A stretch of 6,246 bases of DNA. Source: Ignavibacteria bacterium. Its GTDB lineage: Bacteria; Bacteroidota; Ignavibacteria; Ignavibacteriales; Ignavibacteriaceae. The stretch covers positions 1 through 6,246 of the forward strand of contig JAOTUT010000101.1 in the NCBI GenBank assembly GCA_029863735.1. Reading direction: 5' to 3'. This document shows, piece after piece, positions 5,838 through 6,246 of the stretch. Both the position numbers and the translations under genes were made by a program. The notes beneath the pieces are model-generated. The model saw only the letters and a list, made by a program, of their open reading frames with translations. It did no database searches and had not been told where the DNA came from. Positions within the stretch are counted from its first letter, which is position 1; every line of letters begins with the position of its first letter.

Positions 5838-6246
5838 TTACCAGCATACTCCAACAGCTTTCATTACATAAGATTTATCTTCTAATTGATTTAACATAAA
5901 ATCTGCAGTATCTGCTCTTGAAATTCTGACTGACCAAAGAAAATTCCCAATCTTCTCTCCATATTTATATTTTCCTCTCCCTTTCCCATTATTTAAAATG
6001 CCCGGACGAACTATTGTCCATTCAAGTGAACTTTTATGAATAACTTTTTCCTGTCTCCCTTTATCCCAATAGTAAAATGGCAGAATGAATGGAATAGTGA
6101 ATAACGTATAGTATAATCCTAACCTACCAAAACTGCTTCCCACCCCAAGTGATGTTTCGCAGATAATCCTGCGAACATTATTTTTTTTCATTGCTTCAAG
6201 AATATTTTTTGTCCCCTGAGAGAGAATATTGTTTGGGTAAAACCAT
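5838..6246 (-). CDS. NAD(P)-binding SDR/NmrA-like protein, C-terminal part (5' end beyond window)
   Basis: The frame is open to the right edge, giving 135 residues with the N-terminus missing. It reads ILSQGTKNILEAMKKNNVRR, then ICETSLGVGSS, WDKGRQEKVIHKSSLEWTIV followed by RPG, and ISRADTADFMLNQLED. These are the hallmarks of atypical short-chain dehydrogenase-like Rossmann proteins of the NAD(P)H-binding/NmrA/YwnB type (often TSLGVG, QE..I..S.L.WTIVRPG, ISRADVADFML). The nucleotide-binding GATGxxG loop should lie about 60-70 residues further upstream, outside the window. The ATG at 6191 falls inside the conserved EAMKK helix and is not the start. Substrate is unknown; such proteins range from flavin/biliverdin reductase-like enzymes to redox sensors. 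It converges on the MqnA-like gene with a 3-bp gap and no terminator between them. A run of eight A in the coding strand (6188-6181) follows the EAMK codons. Confidence 0.82.
   Translation of the reverse strand, partial: WFYPNNILSQGTKNILEAMKKNNVRRIICETSLGVGSSFGRLGLYYTLFTIPFILPFYYWDKGRQEKVIHKSSLEWTIVRPGILNNGKGRGKYKYGEKIGNFLWSVRISRADTADFMLNQLEDKSYVMKAVGVCW

Noticed and set aside
6189..6191. ATG on the minus strand as the start of a complete 117-residue protein.
   Set aside because: The frame stays open upstream and encodes conserved SDR-like sequence to the window edge, so this methionine is internal.

Overview
This window is a conserved housekeeping block from an AT-rich bacterium, with a few accessory features at its right end. 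Gene content, the long tail on ribosomal protein S16, the GHYKEIDDR form of the TrmD cofactor loop, and an atpA-atpG pair not followed by atpD all suggest the Bacteroidota/Chlorobiota/Ignavibacteriota group. Ignavibacteria-like is my best guess. This is inferred from protein flavour and gene order, not from a search.

Layout: positions 1-251 hold the 3' end of atpA (F1 ATP synthase alpha), followed after 11 bp by complete atpG (gamma). Then come ffh (SRP GTPase), rpsP (S16), khpA (small KH RNA-binding protein), rimM (16S maturation), trmD (tRNA m1G37 methyltransferase) and rplS (L19), all on the + strand. Most gaps are short and rimM and trmD overlap by 11 bp. A clear intrinsic terminator at 5051-5072 ends the run. 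It is probably read as one or a few overlapping transcripts, linking protein targeting, ribosome assembly and tRNA modification behind the ATP synthase genes.

Right of the terminator lies a 253-residue cytoplasmic protein distantly resembling the MqnA/MqnD family of menaquinone biosynthesis. Its ATG directly abuts the terminator's T-run. Convergent to it, only 3 bp away, is the 3' part of a minus-strand NAD(P)-binding SDR/NmrA-like protein that runs off the right edge.

The least ordinary DNA is the 118-bp gap between rpsP and khpA. It holds a near-perfect 36-base palindrome, flanked by an imperfect 11-bp direct repeat and a 7-bp outer inverted repeat. Just before it, the end of rpsP carries a 60-bp in-frame tandem repeat. 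I see no mobile element, CRISPR array, tRNA, rRNA or defence system, and no convincing new multi-gene system.
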